Assembly (NCBI RefSeq): GCF_007995085.1
Contig: NZ_VOQS01000003.1
Location: forward strand, 1,612,001-1,676,000
Length of the DNA: 64,000 nucleotides
Origin: Paraburkholderia azotifigens
Lineage (GTDB): Bacteria > Pseudomonadota > Gammaproteobacteria > Burkholderiales > Burkholderiaceae
Direction: 5' to 3'
Numbering within the stretch: the first letter of the stretch is position 1; the number at the start of each line of letters is the position of its first letter. The notes beneath the pieces were generated by a model. It did not search any database. It saw only the letters and a program-made list of their open reading frames with translations, and was not told the origin of the DNA. This document shows, one piece after another, positions 31,164-40,945 of the stretch. Position numbers and translations under genes: made by a program.

Positions 31164-31270
31164 CAAGCCGGAAAGCTTGAGCCGTTCTCCCTGTTTGCGG
31201 CCATCCGTTCGTCCTGTTTCGCTTTCGGCAGAAAGGGACGCCGGATGCCTTGTGTTGTGTTATGTCCCCG

Positions 31271-32791
31271 TCACGCGACGAGCGCCTTCGTTGCCGATGG
31301 CGCGCGGCTCGCGCGGCTGCGTTCTTTTGCGTCGTACATGACCCGGTCGGCGGCTTTCACCAGATCGGCCGCGCGCTCGCCCGGCTGCAACACCGCAATG
31401 CCGAGACTCGCGCACACGCGGTACGCGTGGCCGTGCACGGTGACGGGCGATTCGAGCGCCGCCGTGAGCGCGTCGGCAATGCTGCGCGCCGACGCTTCGC
31501 CCTCTTCGCTGACGACGAGAAACTCGTCGCCGCCCAGCCGTCCCGTCTGTGCGCGGCCCTGCGCGACATCCTTCAGACGCCGGGCGATCTCGGCAAGAAT
31601 CGTGTCGCCGAGATGGTGCCCGAAGGTATCGTTGAGTTCCTTGAAGCGGTCCAGGTCGACGAAGATCACGGCGATGCGGCCGACGGCATCCGGCGCGGCG
31701 ACGGCTTCGTCGAGCGCATCCATGATGCAGCCGCGATTCGACAGACCCGTCAGGCGGTCGGTGTGCGCAAGCCGATGCAACTGCTCCCGGCCTTTCAGCA
31801 GCTTCAGGATCAGCGCGGCGATCCAGGTCGACAGCCCGACGAGAATCAGCGAAATCACGCTCGCCATCGTCACGTAGACGCGGCGCATGCGGTAGTAATC
31901 GTCGAGCGCTTCGGCGACCGACAGACCCGCCATCACCGTCAGCCCATAGCGCTTGACCTCGCGGCTCGCAACGATGCGCTCCACATGATCGATCGGGTCG
32001 ACGAACAGTTCGTCGCTCGTGCGCGGCGCGTGGTAGCCGGTGGGCAAGGTGTCGCCCGTGCGGCTCGGCGCGCCGCCTGTGCGGCGCGACAGCATCGAGC
32101 CGCGGCTCGACAGCACCGCGATCATCCCGTGCTCGCCGAGCGCGGCGCTCGTGTAGAAGCCGTCCGTGAGCCACGCCGGATTCTCCGACACGATCACGAC
32201 GCCGCCAAAGCTGCCGTCCGGACGATTGATGCGCCGCGTCGCCTGGATCGACCATTGCCGCGAAATACGGCCGACCAGCGGGTCGCTGACGTAAAGCTCC
32301 ACGTCTGCGCGCTCGCGATGCACGCGGAAATGCGTGCGGTCGCTGAGATCGATGTCGCCGGAAAACGGAATCGTCGACGCGATGACGTGGCCGTCCGCGC
32401 CCGCGAGCGTCACTTGCAGCGCCGTATCGGCCGTAATGAGGCCGTACGCCTGATATTTCCTGAGGTCGAAGCTGCCGGGCGAGGTTTCGTAGCCGTATTT
32501 GACGAGCAGCGCGATCGCGTCGACGTCGTGAATCGTTTTCAGCGTATGCGTGTCGAGCGCGCTCGCCACCGTGCCGGCCGCGACGCGCGCGTCGTGCAGC
32601 ACGGCCGCTTTCTCGACGTGCAGCCGCATCAGGATCGTGACCCACAGCACGGCAAGGATCAGCACCGTCAGCGCGGGCAGCAGAATGAAGGCGCGGTGCG
32701 GCGCATTGCCGGGGCCGCGCCGTCGCAAGCGCTTGAGGAATGTGCGAAGTCTGGCTGTCTGCGGCCTCGCTGCGGGCGCGGTGTTCATCAC
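31271..32791 (-). CDS. Membrane-bound diguanylate cyclase with periplasmic Cache-like sensor
   Basis: About 506 residues. A basic N-terminus is followed by a membrane helix near 34-55, a periplasmic region of about 240 residues that resembles PDC/Cache sensors (NPAWLTDGFYTSAALGEHG), a second helix near 310-330 and a GGDEF domain. The active-site GGDEF is at 420-424 and RXXD-type inhibitory residues are not obvious. It should make cyclic di-GMP in response to an external signal. The start is GTG 32791 or ATG 32788. No EAL domain is attached. Confidence 0.88.
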   Translation of the reverse strand: MMNTAPAARPQTARLRTFLKRLRRRGPGNAPHRAFILLPALTVLILAVLWVTILMRLHVEKAAVLHDARVAAGTVASALDTHTLKTIHDVDAIALLVKYGYETSPGSFDLRKYQAYGLITADTALQVTLAGADGHVIASTIPFSGDIDLSDRTHFRVHRERADVELYVSDPLVGRISRQWSIQATRRINRPDGSFGGVVIVSENPAWLTDGFYTSAALGEHGMIAVLSSRGSMLSRRTGGAPSRTGDTLPTGYHAPRTSDELFVDPIDHVERIVASREVKRYGLTVMAGLSVAEALDDYYRMRRVYVTMASVISLILVGLSTWIAALILKLLKGREQLHRLAHTDRLTGLSNRGCIMDALDEAVAAPDAVGRIAVIFVDLDRFKELNDTFGHHLGDTILAEIARRLKDVAQGRAQTGRLGGDEFLVVSEEGEASARSIADALTAALESPVTVHGHAYRVCASLGIAVLQPGERAADLVKAADRVMYDAKERSRASRAPSATKALVA

Positions 32792-33006
32792 TGGCTGTTG
32801 GCTGACGTCTGAAACACTTCAACACGACCGTTCATAAAAGACGGCGCGCATGCTGCAGCCGCCGTCACCTTGCTGCACCGTTATAACGGCAGCGCCGGGC
32901 GGAAGTTGATTGCGATTTTCAGTTTCAGACGAAAGAGCACAGACGTGCTGCCGCGGCGCGGTTTATCGCCCGAGTCGACCGGATGGAAACGGTTTTCGCG
33001 TGCGAA

Positions 33007-34119
33007 TCATGCGTGCGGGGCGGGCGGCGCTGGAGGAATGGCGAACGCGTAGCCGTTCTTGCCGTGGCGCTTCACCTGGTACATCGCGCCGTCGGCGGCG
33101 GCGACGAGCAGACGGGGATCGGCGACGCGATCAGGCCAGGTCGCAATGCCGACGCTCGCGCGCACGAGGCCGAGGCCCAGGTGCGCATCGGTGGCGCCGA
33201 CGCAGTTCATGAGCCGCGTCGCAATGCTCACCAGTTCCGCGTCGCCGCCGAAATCCGTGACGAGCACCGCGAATTCGTCGCCGCCCATCCGCGCGACGAG
33301 ATCGCCGGGGCGCAGCGACTGACGGAAGCGCAGTGCTAGCGCGATGAGGAAGTCGTCGCCGATGCTGTGGCCGAAGGTGTCGTTGACCTGCTTGAAGCCG
33401 TCGAGATCGATATAGAGCAGCGCGCAGGGGACGGGGATACGTCGGGCGGCGATCCTGTCGAGCCGTGCGAGCAGTTGCTGGCGATTCGGCAAGCCTGTCA
33501 TCGCGTCGTGCTGCGCCGCGTGCCGGAACTGATGCGTGAGCCCGGCGAGCCGCCGATGCCGCCGCGCGACTACGACGAGCGCCGCCAGCAGCGCGCCCGT
33601 CACCACGACGGTCAGCACGGCCAGCACACTCGCGACGCGCAGCGTGCGGCGGCGCACGTCGGTGCTGATCGCGTCGCGGCGCATGCGCCAGTAGTCGGCG
33701 GTCGCGGCCAGCGATTGGCGCAGGTCGTCGAGGTTCTTCGCCGTGGCGTCGGCCTGCGGCAGACGCGGCGCGGGAATAGGGCTCGAGCCGATCAGCGCGT
33801 CGAGTTCGGTCACGCGCGTGTCCAGTTCGTCGAGCGCCTGCCTGTATTGGCTGTCGATGCCGCCCGGCGTGGGCCGCTTCGGCGGCGGCATGCGTTTCAG
33901 CAGGCTCGCGGCGTCGAGCGCATTGTCGGCGCGCGCGACGGCCTCCATGACGAGCGACGCGTACTGCTGCTGAAAATGATCGGAGTAGAGCGCGCGCACC
34001 TGCACCGCGATATAGAGCAGGCCGGCCACGAGACACGCCAGCGCGATCGCGCCGACCGCGATCGGCTGCGGGCGCCACCGCCGGCTGGCTGGGCGGATCG
34101 GCGTGACGGTTCGCTTCAC
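33007..34119 (-). CDS. Membrane-bound diguanylate cyclase
   Basis: 370 residues. Two membrane helices (near 20-42 and 168-190) frame a small helical periplasmic part, followed by a GGDEF domain with intact GGDEF at 279-283 and an HDAMTGLPNR start. The gene follows a membrane protein gene by 9 bp on the same strand, so the two form an operon. It probably contributes a separate cyclic di-GMP input; the ligand is unknown. The C-terminus is Pro/Ala-rich. Confidence 0.88.
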   Translation of the reverse strand: MKRTVTPIRPASRRWRPQPIAVGAIALACLVAGLLYIAVQVRALYSDHFQQQYASLVMEAVARADNALDAASLLKRMPPPKRPTPGGIDSQYRQALDELDTRVTELDALIGSSPIPAPRLPQADATAKNLDDLRQSLAATADYWRMRRDAISTDVRRRTLRVASVLAVLTVVVTGALLAALVVVARRHRRLAGLTHQFRHAAQHDAMTGLPNRQQLLARLDRIAARRIPVPCALLYIDLDGFKQVNDTFGHSIGDDFLIALALRFRQSLRPGDLVARMGGDEFAVLVTDFGGDAELVSIATRLMNCVGATDAHLGLGLVRASVGIATWPDRVADPRLLVAAADGAMYQVKRHGKNGYAFAIPPAPPAPHA

Positions 34120-34128
34120 GCCAAGGGT

Positions 34129-34755
34129 TTAGGGATGCGAATAGGGATCGGAGTTGGGATCTCGGGGACGGCCGTGATAGCCGACCTTGCGGAACATCGC
34201 CGTCAGCCGCGACACGAACGATTCCTTCGGTTTCGCGCGTTGCGCGTGGCGGTTCGCGCTGTTCGGCTGCTTGCCACGGTCGGCGCGAGCGGCAGCCGAA
34301 CTGGGCGCGGTACGGGCGCCTTGCGGCGGATCGTCGGCGGCCTCGGCATCCGTTTCATCGTCGGTTGCCTGCGCTGCGGCGAGCGCGTCGCTGTCAGCGA
34401 GCGACGCGGTTTTTTGCGTGGGCGCTGCGGGTATCACGCGGCCCGAGACGGCGCTCGTCGGCACGGCCGCATGACTGGGGATGTGCAAGTCGGCGGCGGC
34501 GCTGGTCGCCATCGCCGGAAGCGGGCGCCGGGCCGCCTGCATTGCCTCGGCGTACGCTACCTGATCGCGGCTGAACCAGATCACATAGGCGGCCGTGCCC
34601 ATCACGCCGACGGCCAGACCCATCGCCGAGATGAGACAGATTTGCACCCAGTTGTAATGACGTGCATGCTGATCGTCGCTTTCGGGTAGAAACGCGCTGT
34701 CGTAATGCTGCTGCCGGCGGCCGCGCGCGCGGTCCGGCGAATCCTGTGCGTCCAT
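34129..34755 (-). CDS. Hypothetical single-pass membrane protein
   Basis: 208 residues, with one membrane helix near 36-62 (WVQICLISAMGLAVGVMGTAAYVIWF). A long Ala/Asp-rich low-complexity linker follows, then a basic C-terminus (SFVSRLTAMFRKVGYHGRP). Cytoplasmic N-terminus and periplasmic C-terminus are likely. It lies just upstream of and co-oriented with a diguanylate cyclase gene, which suggests a shared role at the envelope. No family recognised. Confidence 0.6.
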   Translation of the reverse strand: MDAQDSPDRARGRRQQHYDSAFLPESDDQHARHYNWVQICLISAMGLAVGVMGTAAYVIWFSRDQVAYAEAMQAARRPLPAMATSAAADLHIPSHAAVPTSAVSGRVIPAAPTQKTASLADSDALAAAQATDDETDAEAADDPPQGARTAPSSAAARADRGKQPNSANRHAQRAKPKESFVSRLTAMFRKVGYHGRPRDPNSDPYSHP

Positions 34756-35082
34756 GTGTGCAACGCCTCCGACCCTTGCGGTCTGCGTTTGTCAATGGCG
34801 GGACGGTGCGTCGCGGGCGCACCGGTGAAATCTGCTCGGGGATAACCGTGGTCTCGGAGCAATTATCAAGCCCGGGAGGCGCCGATATCCGGCGAATATG
34901 CCGGCTGGAGGCAACGCGGAGCCCGCTCGCAAGGACAGGGTTATATCGTGGTCATTCTACTGTTAACTCGCGAGACGGGCGGTTGCGCAAAACGGACGCT
35001 TCAAGCGTTTTGATGCGCGCGGCAGCCGGTTAAACCGGTGCGCTACCGGAGAAATTTCCAGGCTGTGGTCTGCGTGAAAGGC
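34756..35082. other. Intergenic region, nothing recognised
   Basis: About 330 bp between the membrane-protein gene start and the lysE-like stop. It contains only short chance frames. The base composition falls somewhat near 34860-34990, where a promoter for the leftward gene may lie, but no clear hexamers stand out. Confidence 0.4.
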
Positions 35083-35703
35083 TCACGCGAACAGACGCAA
35101 CACGATGGGATAAAGCGACCCGACGAGCATCAATGCCATCGCGATGTTGAACGTGCGCAGCCAGACCGGCTTCGACAAGGCGCGGCGCATTGCGGTGCCG
35201 AACGCGGCCCACAGGCAGATGCACGGCAAGCCGATCACGTAGAAGATGAGCGCCATCAGCAGCGCGTTGGTGCCGAAGTCGGTACTCAGGTGGATGGTCG
35301 TCGCAGCCGTCAGCACCATCATCCACGCCTTGGGGTTGACCCACTGGAACGCGATCGCTTCGTAAAAACGCATCGGCCGGCGTTCGCCCTTCTTCACCTG
35401 CATTTCGCCCGACGTGCCGATCTTCCATGCGAGATACAGCAGATACGCGACGCTCAGCACTTCGAGCACCGTGTACAGCGCGTCGAAACGGCGGAACGCT
35501 TCGCCGAGCCCGAAACCCACCGACAGCATCAGCAGCACGACGCCCGCACTGATCCCGAGAATATGCGGCAGCGTGCGGCGAAAGCCGAAGTTGACGCCCG
35601 AGGCGAGCAGCATCGTGTTGTTCGGTCCGGGTGTGATAGTGGTGACGAGCGCGAACAGGATGCCGGCGGGCAGGGCGCTGGCGCTCAGGGTGTCGAGGGT
35701 CAT
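35083..35703 (-). CDS. LysE/RhtB-family amino-acid exporter
   Basis: 206 residues with about six membrane helices. The N-terminus has the family hallmark LVTTITPGPNNTMLLASG, followed by GFRRTLPHILGISAG and FQWVNPKAWMMVL. LysE/RhtB proteins export amino acids or related compounds across the inner membrane. The substrate cannot be set from the sequence. It is divergent from the SulP transporter gene. Confidence 0.9.
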   Translation of the reverse strand: MTLDTLSASALPAGILFALVTTITPGPNNTMLLASGVNFGFRRTLPHILGISAGVVLLMLSVGFGLGEAFRRFDALYTVLEVLSVAYLLYLAWKIGTSGEMQVKKGERRPMRFYEAIAFQWVNPKAWMMVLTAATTIHLSTDFGTNALLMALIFYVIGLPCICLWAAFGTAMRRALSKPVWLRTFNIAMALMLVGSLYPIVLRLFA

Positions 35704-35890
35704 GAACGGCTCCGCAAAGTGATTCGAGGTTTTGCGAGAGTGTAACGATCATCGCCAGTACAGTACCGGTACAAATTGATAGATGATTTCCGGTACGGAG
35801 CGGAGCGGCGGCGGGATGCCTTGCCAGAGCGCGAAGATTCAGGGCAGGATGCGTGAACAGATCCTCATTGCAACCTCATCGCAACCGGGC

Positions 35891-37606
35891 ATGCAAACTC
35901 CAAAAGACAAACCCGCCGCACGACTCAGCGTGCTGAAGGGCGTCCTTCCCGTCGATCGCGCGATGGCGTGGCGGGACGTGTTCTCGGGCATCTCGCTCGC
36001 GTCGATGGACATACCGCAGGTGCTGGGCTACGCGCGCATTGCCGGCATGCCCACCGTGACGGGGCTGTACACGGTCTTTTTGCCGCTCGTCGCCTTTGCG
36101 TTCTTCGGCGCGTCGCGGCACCTCGTCGTGGCGGCCGACTCGGCAACGGCGACGATCTTCGCCAGCCGGGCGTCAACCATCGCGCCGATGGGCAGCGCCG
36201 AGTACGTCGCGCTGGCGGGCATGGTCGCGTTGCTGACGGCGGCGCTGCTGCTGCTCGCGCGCATCTTCAAGCTCGGCTTTCTCGCCGATTTCCTGTCGCG
36301 CACGGTGCTGGTCGGTTTTCTGACGGGTGTGGGCATCCAGGTGTCGATCGCGATGCTCGGCGACATGTTCGGCATGACCGTGCCGTATCCGTCGTCGCGA
36401 AGTCTTGCGCAGCTGGCGTACGTCGTCGGTCACGCCGCGCATGCGCATCTGCCGACGCTTGCGCTCACCGTGCTCGTGGTCGGCGCGATTCTGATCAGCA
36501 AACGCTTCTGGCCGCGCGTGCCGACGCCGCTCATCGCCGTCGCAGGCAGCATCGCGGCGAGCAGGACATACGATTTCGCCGCGCACGGCATCACCGTGCT
36601 CGGGCCGATCAGCGGCGGCTTGCCGCCCTTGGCGTTTCCGGCTGTCACGTGGCAACAGTTTCTCGATCTCGTGCCCGTCGCCGCATCGTGCTTCGTGATG
36701 ATCATTGCGCAAAGCGCTGCGGCGGCGCGCGTGTTCGCACAGCAGTATCACGAAGAAGTCGACACCAACGCCGACATTCTCGGGCTGGCGGCAGCCAATG
36801 CCGCGGCCGCGTTCAGCGGTACGTTCGTCGTCAACGGCAGCCCGACGCAAACGGCGATGGCCGAGCGCGCCGGCACGCGCAGCCAGATCGGACAACTCGC
36901 GTTTGCCGCGGTCGTCGTCGTGGTGTTGCTGTTTCTGAGCGCGTATCTGCAATACCTGCCGCATTGCGTGCTCGCCGCGATCGTCTTCACGATCGCCGTC
37001 GGCCTGATCAATGTGCCGAGCCTCGCCGCGATCCGCGCCGAAAGTCCCGGCGAATTCACGCTGGCGCTGATCACGGCGGCCGCCGTCGTGATGGTCGGTG
37101 TCGAACACGGCATTCTGCTTGCCGTCGCGTTGTCGCTGCTGCGGCACGTGCGGCATAGCTATCGCCCGCATACGATGGTGCTGGAGCCGTCCACGTCGAA
37201 CGGAAAATGGCGGCCCGTGCCTGCGATTCCGGGAATCATGACGGCGCCGGGTCTCATCGTGTACCGCTTCGGCGCCGATCTGTTCTTCGCCAACGATCAC
37301 CTCTTCTGTGCGGAGGTCGTCGATCTCGTCGATGCCGCTTCGGGCGATTTGCATTCGCTCGTCGTCGATGCGGCCGCGATCACCGCGCTCGACTATTCGG
37401 CGGCGCGCACGTTGAGCGATCTGATCGAGGATCTGCACGCGCGCAAGCTGGCTGTCATCTTCGGGCGCGTGAATCCTTATCTGCGATCGGACATGGACCG
37501 TCACGGCATCACGCCCGTTATTGGCGAGGCGAATGTCTTCGATACGCTGCATGAAGCGCTCGCGGCTGCGGGTATCAGTCCGCCGCATGAGGTGGGCGCG
37601 ATATAG
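35891..37606 (+). CDS. SulP-family anion transporter with STAS domain
   Basis: 571 residues from ATG 35891. The membrane part starts VLPVDRAMAWRDVFSGISLASMDIPQVLGYARIAGMP, the SulP signature, and spans about 10-12 helices. A STAS domain follows (about 430-560; LHSLVVDAAAITALDYSAARTLSDL). SulP proteins carry sulfate, bicarbonate, dicarboxylates or similar anions. In-frame starts at 35783 and 35849 would add up to 36 residues; none of the starts has a convincing ribosome binding site, so the N-terminus is uncertain. Confidence 0.88.
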   Translation: MQTPKDKPAARLSVLKGVLPVDRAMAWRDVFSGISLASMDIPQVLGYARIAGMPTVTGLYTVFLPLVAFAFFGASRHLVVAADSATATIFASRASTIAPMGSAEYVALAGMVALLTAALLLLARIFKLGFLADFLSRTVLVGFLTGVGIQVSIAMLGDMFGMTVPYPSSRSLAQLAYVVGHAAHAHLPTLALTVLVVGAILISKRFWPRVPTPLIAVAGSIAASRTYDFAAHGITVLGPISGGLPPLAFPAVTWQQFLDLVPVAASCFVMIIAQSAAAARVFAQQYHEEVDTNADILGLAAANAAAAFSGTFVVNGSPTQTAMAERAGTRSQIGQLAFAAVVVVVLLFLSAYLQYLPHCVLAAIVFTIAVGLINVPSLAAIRAESPGEFTLALITAAAVVMVGVEHGILLAVALSLLRHVRHSYRPHTMVLEPSTSNGKWRPVPAIPGIMTAPGLIVYRFGADLFFANDHLFCAEVVDLVDAASGDLHSLVVDAAAITALDYSAARTLSDLIEDLHARKLAVIFGRVNPYLRSDMDRHGITPVIGEANVFDTLHEALAAAGISPPHEVGAI

Positions 37607-37862
37607 AGGCGCCGCGCGATGCGTCCGGCTTATCGCTTACCCTGGATCGCGCATCGACGGCAACATCGCAAAGCGTCTGCATGCTGCACTGCACGCCCTG
37701 CACGCACGGCGCATCGCTTCGATTCCACGCCCTGCCAACCCATCGGATCCGCTACGTAATGCGCATCCGCAACATAGGGCAAGTCCCTAAGCGCATTTAG
37801 CCCTGCATTACCACTGCGCAAGTCGCGCTCCTACACTCAATATCACACGGAGGAGGGACGAC

Positions 37863-38261
37863 ATGGCCAAACTGATTCATACCATGATCCGCATTCAGGA
37901 TCTGGACCGCTCGCTCAAGTTCTATCAGAACGCATTCGGACTCGCGCCGTCGCACCGGCTCGACTTCCCTGATTTTTCGCTTGTCTATCTGCGCAACGAC
38001 GAATCCGACAACGAGATCGAACTCACCTGGAACAAGGGGCGCGAAGATGCGTATTCGCACGGCGACGGCTACGGTCATGTTGCGTTCGTCGTCGACGACG
38101 TGAAGCGCGAACGCGAGCGTCTGCTCGAACTCGGCATGACGCCGAACGACGTGCGCGAATTTCACAACGACGACGGCGCATTGCTCGCGCGCTACTTCTT
38201 CATTCTCGATCCCGACGGCTACAAGATCGAAGTGCTCGAGAAGCACGGACATTATCAATAG
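37863..38261 (+). CDS. Glyoxalase I / VOC-family lyase
   Basis: 132 residues, one full VOC module pair. The start LIHTMIRIQDLDRSLKFYQNAFGL and the segment GHVAFVVDDV match lactoylglutathione lyase, with possible metal ligands in H6, E52 region, the GHVAF histidine and the C-terminal YKIEVLEK glutamate. It would detoxify methylglyoxal with glutathione if it is a true GloA. A very strong ribosome binding site (GGAGGAGG) precedes ATG 37863. A small GC hairpin (38265-38281) without T tract follows. Confidence 0.85.
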   Translation: MAKLIHTMIRIQDLDRSLKFYQNAFGLAPSHRLDFPDFSLVYLRNDESDNEIELTWNKGREDAYSHGDGYGHVAFVVDDVKRERERLLELGMTPNDVREFHNDDGALLARYFFILDPDGYKIEVLEKHGHYQ

Positions 38262-38316
38262 AAAGCCGCGCTAGACGCGGCGTCACCCCACCACACAATC
38301 ATGCAAGGAGACAGGC

Positions 38317-38928
38317 ATGAGTCGCAAAGTGATTCCCATCGAAACGGAGTCGGCAAGCGCACATGCGCCGCACGCTCCGCGCTCGCTCTCGAGGCGCGAA
38401 TGGCTGAAGGGTACGGGCGTGCTGGTCGGCACACTCGCGTTTCCGTCGATCCTCGCGACGCTTGCGCCGAGCCGCGTCTGGGCGGTCGAGATGCAGGCGC
38501 TCGACACGCACCAGGGCGCCGTGCTGCTCGCGTTCGTCAAACAGCAGTACCCGCACAAGACGCTCGACGATGCCGTGTATGCACTCGTCGTCAAGGATCT
38601 CGACGGGAAGGCGCAGAAGGATCCCGCCGTGCGTCAGCAACTCGCTGACGGCGTGAAGCAGCTGGACGCGCTGAACGGTTCCGACTGGACCAAACGCTCG
38701 CCCGCCGATCAGGCACGCGATGTCGCTGCAATGGAGAAGACGCCGTTCTTCACGACCGTGCGCACGACGGCCATCGTCTCGCTGTACAGCAACGACATGG
38801 CGTACGCGCACTTCGGTTACGGTGCGGCGCTGGGCGATGGCGGCTATCTGAACAAGGGTTTCAACGACCTCGTCTGGCTGCCGGATCCGCCCGCCATCGC
38901 AAGCGGCCCGATCCCCACCGACAGCTGA
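38317..38928 (+). CDS. Tat-exported small subunit of a GMC dehydrogenase (gluconate 2-dehydrogenase subunit 3-like)
   Basis: 203 residues. A twin-arginine signal is present (SLSRREWLKGTGVLVG, hydrophobic core, cut near VWA). The mature part (DTHQGAVLLAFVKQQYPHKTLDD) matches gluconate 2-dehydrogenase subunit 3. In such complexes this subunit carries the FAD-containing large subunit through the Tat system. The large-subunit gene follows after 15 bp and has no signal peptide, which fits. A start codon ATG 38317 with AAGGAG upstream is clear. Confidence 0.85.
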   Translation: MSRKVIPIETESASAHAPHAPRSLSRREWLKGTGVLVGTLAFPSILATLAPSRVWAVEMQALDTHQGAVLLAFVKQQYPHKTLDDAVYALVVKDLDGKAQKDPAVRQQLADGVKQLDALNGSDWTKRSPADQARDVAAMEKTPFFTTVRTTAIVSLYSNDMAYAHFGYGAALGDGGYLNKGFNDLVWLPDPPAIASGPIPTDS

Positions 38929-38943
38929 GCATGGAGACCTGAC

Positions 38944-40527
38944 ATGGACGACAACAACAAGGTGCATTTCTCGCACAACGATGCGCGCGCCGTGGTCATC
39001 ATCGGCTCGGGCGCGGGCGGCGGCACACTGGCGAACGAACTGGCGCAAAAGGGCATCGACGTGATCGTGCTGGAAGCCGGCAAGCTGCATACGCAGGGCG
39101 ATTTCACCACCGACGAGTGGGGCTCGTTCTCGATGCTGTCCTGGCTCGACAAGCGCACGACGTCGGGCAGCTGGCGCATCGCCACCGACTTCCCGAATCT
39201 GCCGGCGTGGATCTGCAAGACCGTCGGCGGCACGACGACGCACTGGGCGGGCGCGAGCCTGCGCTTTCAGCCGCATGAATTCAAGGCCAAAACGCATTAC
39301 GGCGCGATCAAGGATGCAAACCTGCTGGACTGGCCCGTCACCAGCGAGGAAATGGCGCCTTGGTACGACCGCGCCGAGAAGAAGATGGGCGTGACGCGCA
39401 CGAACGGCCTGCCGGGTTTGCCCGGCAACAACAACTTCAAGGTGATGTACAACGGCGCGACGAAGGTCGGCTACAAGGAATGCAACACCGGGCACATGGC
39501 GACCAACAGCATCGTGCGCGACGACCGCGCGCATTGCTTCCAGCGCGGCTTCTGCTTCCAGGGCTGCCGCACGGGCGCGAAATGGTCGACGCTCTACACC
39601 GAGATTCCGCGCGCGCAGGCGACCGGGCATATGGAGTTGCGCACCCAGGCGCAGGTCGTGAAGATCGAGACGGACGCGAAGGGCAAGGCGAGCGCCGTCG
39701 TCTACTACGATGCCGACGGCAAGCTGCAACGACAGAAGGCGCGCATCGTCGCGGTGGCGGGCAATGCGATCGAAACGCCGCGTCTGCTGCTCAATTCGCA
39801 TTCGAGCCGTTTCCCCGACGGCCTCGCGAATTCATCGGGACAGGTGGGGCGCAACTACATGCGTCACACCACGGGCTCCGTCTACGCCGTGTTCAACGAC
39901 AAGGTGGATATGTACAAGGGCACGACGATGGCGGGCATCATCGAAGACGAAGCGCGCTTCGATACGTCGCGCGGATTCGCGGGCGGTTATCACATGGAGA
40001 CGGTGTCGCTCGGGCTGCCGTTCTATGCCGCGTTCCTCAACCCAGGCGCATGGGGTTCGGACTTCACGCAGGCGATGGATTCGTATCCGTACACGGCGGG
40101 CATGTGGATCGTCGGCGAGGACATGCCGCGCGAGACCAACCGCATCACGCTGAATACGAACGTCAAGGATCAGTACGGTCTGCCCGTGCCCAACGTGCAT
40201 TTCGACGATCACCCGAACGACGAAGCGATGCGCGAGCACGGCTTCAGGCAGGGCAGCGCCGTGTATCAGGCGGCGGGCGCGAAGACCGTGTACCGCGTGC
40301 CGCCGTATCCGTCGACCCACAATCTCGGCACGGCACGCATGAGCGCGCGGGCGCAGGACGGCGTGTGCAACAAGTTCGGTCAGACGCATGACGTGCCGAA
40401 CCTGTTCATCTCCGACGGCAGCCAGTTCACGACGGGCGCTGCGGAAAACCCGACGCTGACCATCGTGACGCTCGCGATCCGTCAGGCCGACTACATCGCA
40501 AACCAGATGAACAGGCGCACAATCTGA
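38944..40527 (+). CDS. GMC-family FAD-dependent oxidoreductase (periplasmic sugar/polyol dehydrogenase large subunit)
   Basis: 527 residues. FAD-binding GSGAGG lies at 21-26 followed by VLEAG; KTVGGTTTHWAG is the GMC signature region; the C-terminus has the expected HNLGTARMS and GAAENPTLTIVTLAIRQADYI segments. It has no export signal of its own and is probably co-exported with the Tat subunit upstream. The electron-accepting cytochrome c subunit usual for this class is not next to it. The substrate is unknown (gluconate, sorbitol and fructose are examples in the family). Confidence 0.9.
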   Translation: MDDNNKVHFSHNDARAVVIIGSGAGGGTLANELAQKGIDVIVLEAGKLHTQGDFTTDEWGSFSMLSWLDKRTTSGSWRIATDFPNLPAWICKTVGGTTTHWAGASLRFQPHEFKAKTHYGAIKDANLLDWPVTSEEMAPWYDRAEKKMGVTRTNGLPGLPGNNNFKVMYNGATKVGYKECNTGHMATNSIVRDDRAHCFQRGFCFQGCRTGAKWSTLYTEIPRAQATGHMELRTQAQVVKIETDAKGKASAVVYYDADGKLQRQKARIVAVAGNAIETPRLLLNSHSSRFPDGLANSSGQVGRNYMRHTTGSVYAVFNDKVDMYKGTTMAGIIEDEARFDTSRGFAGGYHMETVSLGLPFYAAFLNPGAWGSDFTQAMDSYPYTAGMWIVGEDMPRETNRITLNTNVKDQYGLPVPNVHFDDHPNDEAMREHGFRQGSAVYQAAGAKTVYRVPPYPSTHNLGTARMSARAQDGVCNKFGQTHDVPNLFISDGSQFTTGAAENPTLTIVTLAIRQADYIANQMNRRTI

Positions 40528-40594
40528 TCCAAACACGTGAGTGCGGCGCGCGTTGTGCAAGCCGCCGCACTCATATGACAAATGGAGACAAACC

Positions 40595-40930
40595 ATGTGC
40601 AACGTGTACGTCAACGCGGACCCGATCCTGTACGAATCGCGCACACGGTCGCTGCGGATCCACGGCGTGATCACGACCGTACGGCTGGAGAATCTCTTCT
40701 GGGACGTGCTGCATGAAATCGCGTCGCGCGAGAACATGACGACCACGCAATTCGCCGTCAAGCTCTACGACGAACTGATCACGCTGCGCGGCGAGGTGCC
40801 GAGCAATTTCGCATCGTTCCTGCGCGTGTGCTGTCTGCGCTATCTGTCGATCGTCGCAGGCAAAAGCGAGTTAACCAGCATTCCCCTGCCGGTCCCCGAG
40901 CCGAAGCCGCGCGTGCTGAAGACGGTATGA
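40595..40930 (+). CDS. Ribbon-helix-helix domain protein
   Basis: 111 residues. The segment RSLRIHGVITTVRLENLFWDVLHEIASRENMTTTQF fits the RHH_4-type domain (ribbon-helix-helix). The C-terminus is proline-rich. ATG 40595 has a GGAG ribosome binding site. It lies 67 bp behind the GMC gene and may be co-transcribed. Such proteins are common beside periplasmic dehydrogenase genes in this group, but their role is not known to me. DNA binding is probable. Confidence 0.75.
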   Translation: MCNVYVNADPILYESRTRSLRIHGVITTVRLENLFWDVLHEIASRENMTTTQFAVKLYDELITLRGEVPSNFASFLRVCCLRYLSIVAGKSELTSIPLPVPEPKPRVLKTV

Positions 40931-40945
40931 CGGTTCAGCGGGGCT

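Noticed and set aside
37607..37862. Small ORFs between the SulP and glyoxalase genes
   Set aside because: They have no ribosome binding site or homologue-like content; they are probably chance frames in a GC-rich gap.
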